Assembly (NCBI GenBank): GCA_902493585.1
Contig: CABUPZ010000004.1
Location: 1-64,000, forward strand
Origin: an uncultured Fusicatenibacter sp.
Lineage (GTDB): Bacteria > Bacillota > Clostridia > Lachnospirales > Lachnospiraceae
DNA length: 64,000 nt
Direction: 5' to 3'
Position numbers and translations under genes: made by a program. Shown here one piece after another: positions 62,089-64,000 of this stretch. The first letter of the stretch is position 1. Each line of letters begins with the position of its first letter. The notes below the pieces were generated by a model. That model was not told the DNA's origin and searched no databases. It was given only the letters and a program-made list of their open reading frames with translations.

Positions 62089-63150
62089 ATGAGAGAATTA
62101 TGGACGCTGTCCGGGAGCCGGTTTTTCCTTGCAGTTCTGCTTACGGTAATGTCTTGCTGTCTGCTATTGAACGGCTGCAGCCGGAATGAAGACAGCTCTC
62201 AGAAAGAAAGCAATGCTCAGAAAACGGTTTCAGATGATACTGCTTCAGATGATACTGCTTCAGATAGCAGCACGGAATATATTCTGACCACAAAAGTGGT
62301 GGATGTGATCAATGATCCGGTGTTTGAAGATTATGGGAGGCTGATCTTCCCGGTTGACAGGACAATCAGTGACGACCTTGAACTGCAGGATGTGGGAGAT
62401 ATCCTGGTATGGTACAACAATGTGAACCCGGACCGCACGGTGGAGATCGCAAATTATCTGAGAGATCAGGCTGCGGCCGGAAATCAGATTTTCTATGATA
62501 TTTATACAGAGGAAGAAAAAGCGGAAGATCCGGACAAAGAAGATACGGGATTGTTTTTCTTTCGGGGAGAACCGGGAGCAAAGACTGCTGTTGTCAATGC
62601 AGGCGGCGGCTTTATGTATGTGGCTGCTATGCATGACAGTTTTCCCCATGCTCTGGAGCTGTCCAAAAGAGGGTACAACGCGTTTGCCCTGATCTATCGT
62701 CCAGGTGCGGACACGGCATGTGAGGATCTGGCAAGAGCGATCGCTTTCCTTCATGAAAATGCAGAAGAACTGCAGATCGACATGACGGATTATTCATTGT
62801 GGGGAGGCTCGGCAGGCGCCAGGATGGCCGCATGGCTGGGCTCCTATGGAACAGCAGCATTTGGGGAAGATGCCTATCCGGCTCCTGGAGCTGTGATCAT
62901 GCAGTACACCGGTCTGTCCGATGTGACAGGAGAGGAACCGCCTACTTATGCCTGCGTGGGAACCAATGACGGGATTGCTTCCTACCGCTCGATGGAAGAC
63001 TATATCGGTCGGATACGGGATAATGGAACAGATGCGGAAATTGAAGTGTTTGACGGACTGCGGCACGGATTCGGACTGGGAGAAGGAACCGTTGCAGAAG
63101 GATGGCTTGACCATGCAGTCAGCTTCTGGGAGCGGAATATGAATCATTGA
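62089..63150 (+). CDS. Lipoprotein alpha/beta hydrolase (BD-FAE/DLH-like)
   Basis: A 353-residue protein. Signal peptide FFLAVLLTVMSCCLLLNGC with lipobox LLNGC; a Ser/Asp linker holding near-perfect repeats (ASDDTASDDTASDSS, 15-nt direct repeat in DNA). The hydrolase core shows GGGFMYVAAMHD (oxyanion), LWGGSAGARMAAWL (nucleophile Ser), ACVGTNDGIAS (acid) and GLRHGFGLG (His). Secreted, lipid-anchored; substrate unknown. AGGAG decides ATG 62089. Paralogous to the broken 61068 gene. Confidence 0.85.
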   Translation: MRELWTLSGSRFFLAVLLTVMSCCLLLNGCSRNEDSSQKESNAQKTVSDDTASDDTASDSSTEYILTTKVVDVINDPVFEDYGRLIFPVDRTISDDLELQDVGDILVWYNNVNPDRTVEIANYLRDQAAAGNQIFYDIYTEEEKAEDPDKEDTGLFFFRGEPGAKTAVVNAGGGFMYVAAMHDSFPHALELSKRGYNAFALIYRPGADTACEDLARAIAFLHENAEELQIDMTDYSLWGGSAGARMAAWLGSYGTAAFGEDAYPAPGAVIMQYTGLSDVTGEEPPTYACVGTNDGIASYRSMEDYIGRIRDNGTDAEIEVFDGLRHGFGLGEGTVAEGWLDHAVSFWERNMNH

Positions 63151-63172
63151 ATATAGGTGTTTCAGATAAAGG

Positions 63173-63213
63173 TCGAACAGAGTACAGAAAAAAATGTGCT
63201 TTGTTCGATTTTT
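63173..63213 (+). terminator. Rho-independent terminator
   Basis: TCGAACAGAGTACA pairs with TGTGCTTTGTTCGA (mismatches inside) around an A-rich loop, followed by TTTTT. Confidence 0.8.
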
Positions 63214-63239
63214 GATATATAGTGCGAGGAGCAAGATGG

Positions 63240-64000
63240 ATGAATAAAAAAAATCATGAGGTGATTTTTTCGGGGATAATCGTAATTGTAGTTATAATTG
63301 GAGCAATTTTTTCAGTTCTGAATAATAGAGAAGAAAGTATACCGGGGAATCCGGACGACGACGGCTTCTTTACGGAAGACAGTACAATAAACGGGAAAAC
63401 AGGAAATAAAGATAATCCAGTGATTCCGGAGGGATTCCGCCCGGTAAATACAGAAAGTGCAAAATGGGAAGGTGAAACAAACGGGCCGACAGCGGAATCT
63501 GTCAGCAATGGATTAGTGATTGAGGACAAAAATCTTAATCAATTTGTATGGATACCAGTAACATATACGGAATTCCATAGGTATGAAGGATATTATGACG
63601 GAGAGCTTGACTCCTATTTATCGCATTGCGGTGAAGCGGACAGTGCCGGAAAAAATACAAACAGCCAGATCACAGAAAGCTCGGTTACAGAGACGGAATC
63701 GCAGGGAATGTATGCAAGTGTCAGAGAAAATGGCGGTTTCTATGTAGGGCGGTTTGAAGCGGCCAAAGAGAATGGAAACGTAGTGGTCAAACAGGGAGTG
63801 GAAGTATTCAATCATGTTACGTGGTCGAAAAACGGCGAAATGAATGAGGAAATTGCGGTAGAAGGAACGGAGGACAATCCCGACGGGGCAATAGAACTTG
63901 CGAGAAATTTTGATACATTAAATGATGATACAAGTGTAACGAGTACGTTAATGTATGGAGTGCAGTGGGATGCTGTCATGCAGTGGATTGATCCGGCATA
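63240..64000 (+). CDS. Membrane-anchored SUMF1-like surface protein (partial)
   Basis: An open frame runs from ATG 63240 to the window end (253 codons, no stop). GAGGAGC stands before the ATG. An N-terminal helix (VIFSGIIVIVVIIGAIFSVL) anchors it; a low-complexity part follows to about residue 60. Then NLNQFVWIPVTYTEF, ENGGFYVGRFEAAKENG and STLMYGVQWDAVMQWID are typical of Clostridia surface proteins with a formylglycine-generating-enzyme-like (SUMF1) domain. No catalytic Cys is seen so far. Function unknown. Confidence 0.75.
   Translation, partial: MNKKNHEVIFSGIIVIVVIIGAIFSVLNNREESIPGNPDDDGFFTEDSTINGKTGNKDNPVIPEGFRPVNTESAKWEGETNGPTAESVSNGLVIEDKNLNQFVWIPVTYTEFHRYEGYYDGELDSYLSHCGEADSAGKNTNSQITESSVTETESQGMYASVRENGGFYVGRFEAAKENGNVVVKQGVEVFNHVTWSKNGEMNEEIAVEGTEDNPDGAIELARNFDTLNDDTSVTSTLMYGVQWDAVMQWIDPA

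Overview
The window looks like a chromosomal segment of an anaerobic, gut-type Clostridia, most likely Lachnospiraceae. The signs are Firmicutes ribosome binding sites (AGGAGG), occasional TTG/GTG starts, ATGA-type gene overlaps, mid-range base composition, and typical housekeeping genes (mutS2, a yhaM-type exonuclease, rlmD, trmL, a vanW-domain protein, a DUF4080 radical SAM protein, a Sapep dipeptidase). I cannot name a genus. No rRNA, tRNA or CRISPR array was seen.

Region 1 (1-7.5 kb) is accessory. It starts with a broken IS3-type transposase, followed by an AT-rich pair (GNAT acetyltransferase, nucleoside phosphorylase) behind a strong promoter and a short leader ORF. Next is a three-gene cassette (XRE-type protein, small protein with a possible restriction-nuclease-like core, 620-residue protein with a HEIQH zincin motif) closed by a terminator; I consider it the best candidate for an undescribed conflict system. 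A small XRE/membrane-protein operon with paired palindromic operators follows.

Region 2 (7.5-26.4 kb) holds an SLC13/ArsB-type permease, small enzymes, a GmrSD-like DUF262/DUF1524 nuclease translationally coupled to an acidic mini-protein and a methyltransferase, a NifX / His-Cys linker / FKBP fusion, a large repeat-built surface protein, a dipeptidase followed by a MerR-methyltransferase fusion, a textbook MerR-type promoter in front of rfbA-rfbD, and an LCP ligase.

Region 3 (26.6-45 kb) is mostly core: EAL protein, sugar kinase, B12/radical SAM protein, exonuclease, a 33-residue membrane peptide, VanW protein, PurM-like protein, TrmL, a two-component system, MutS2, a catalytically dead HtrA homologue, a YhaM-like exonuclease and RlmD. 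RlmD carries an AT-rich C-terminal extension followed by a decayed tnpV, as expected of an old mobile-element integration at the rlmD 3' end.

Region 4 (45-64 kb) is a redox island: two iron-dependent alcohol dehydrogenases, MATE exporter, lipoprotein esterases, LysR regulator, flavin reductases, four aldo/keto reductases, an SDR, a DUF362 protein, an ArsP-like permease and a cupin. Three of its promoters share a GTATATAC box exactly 41 nt upstream of the -10 hexamer with poor -35 elements, which suggests one activator (probably the local LysR protein) controls both alcohol dehydrogenases and one aldo/keto reductase. The window ends inside a membrane-anchored SUMF1-like surface protein.
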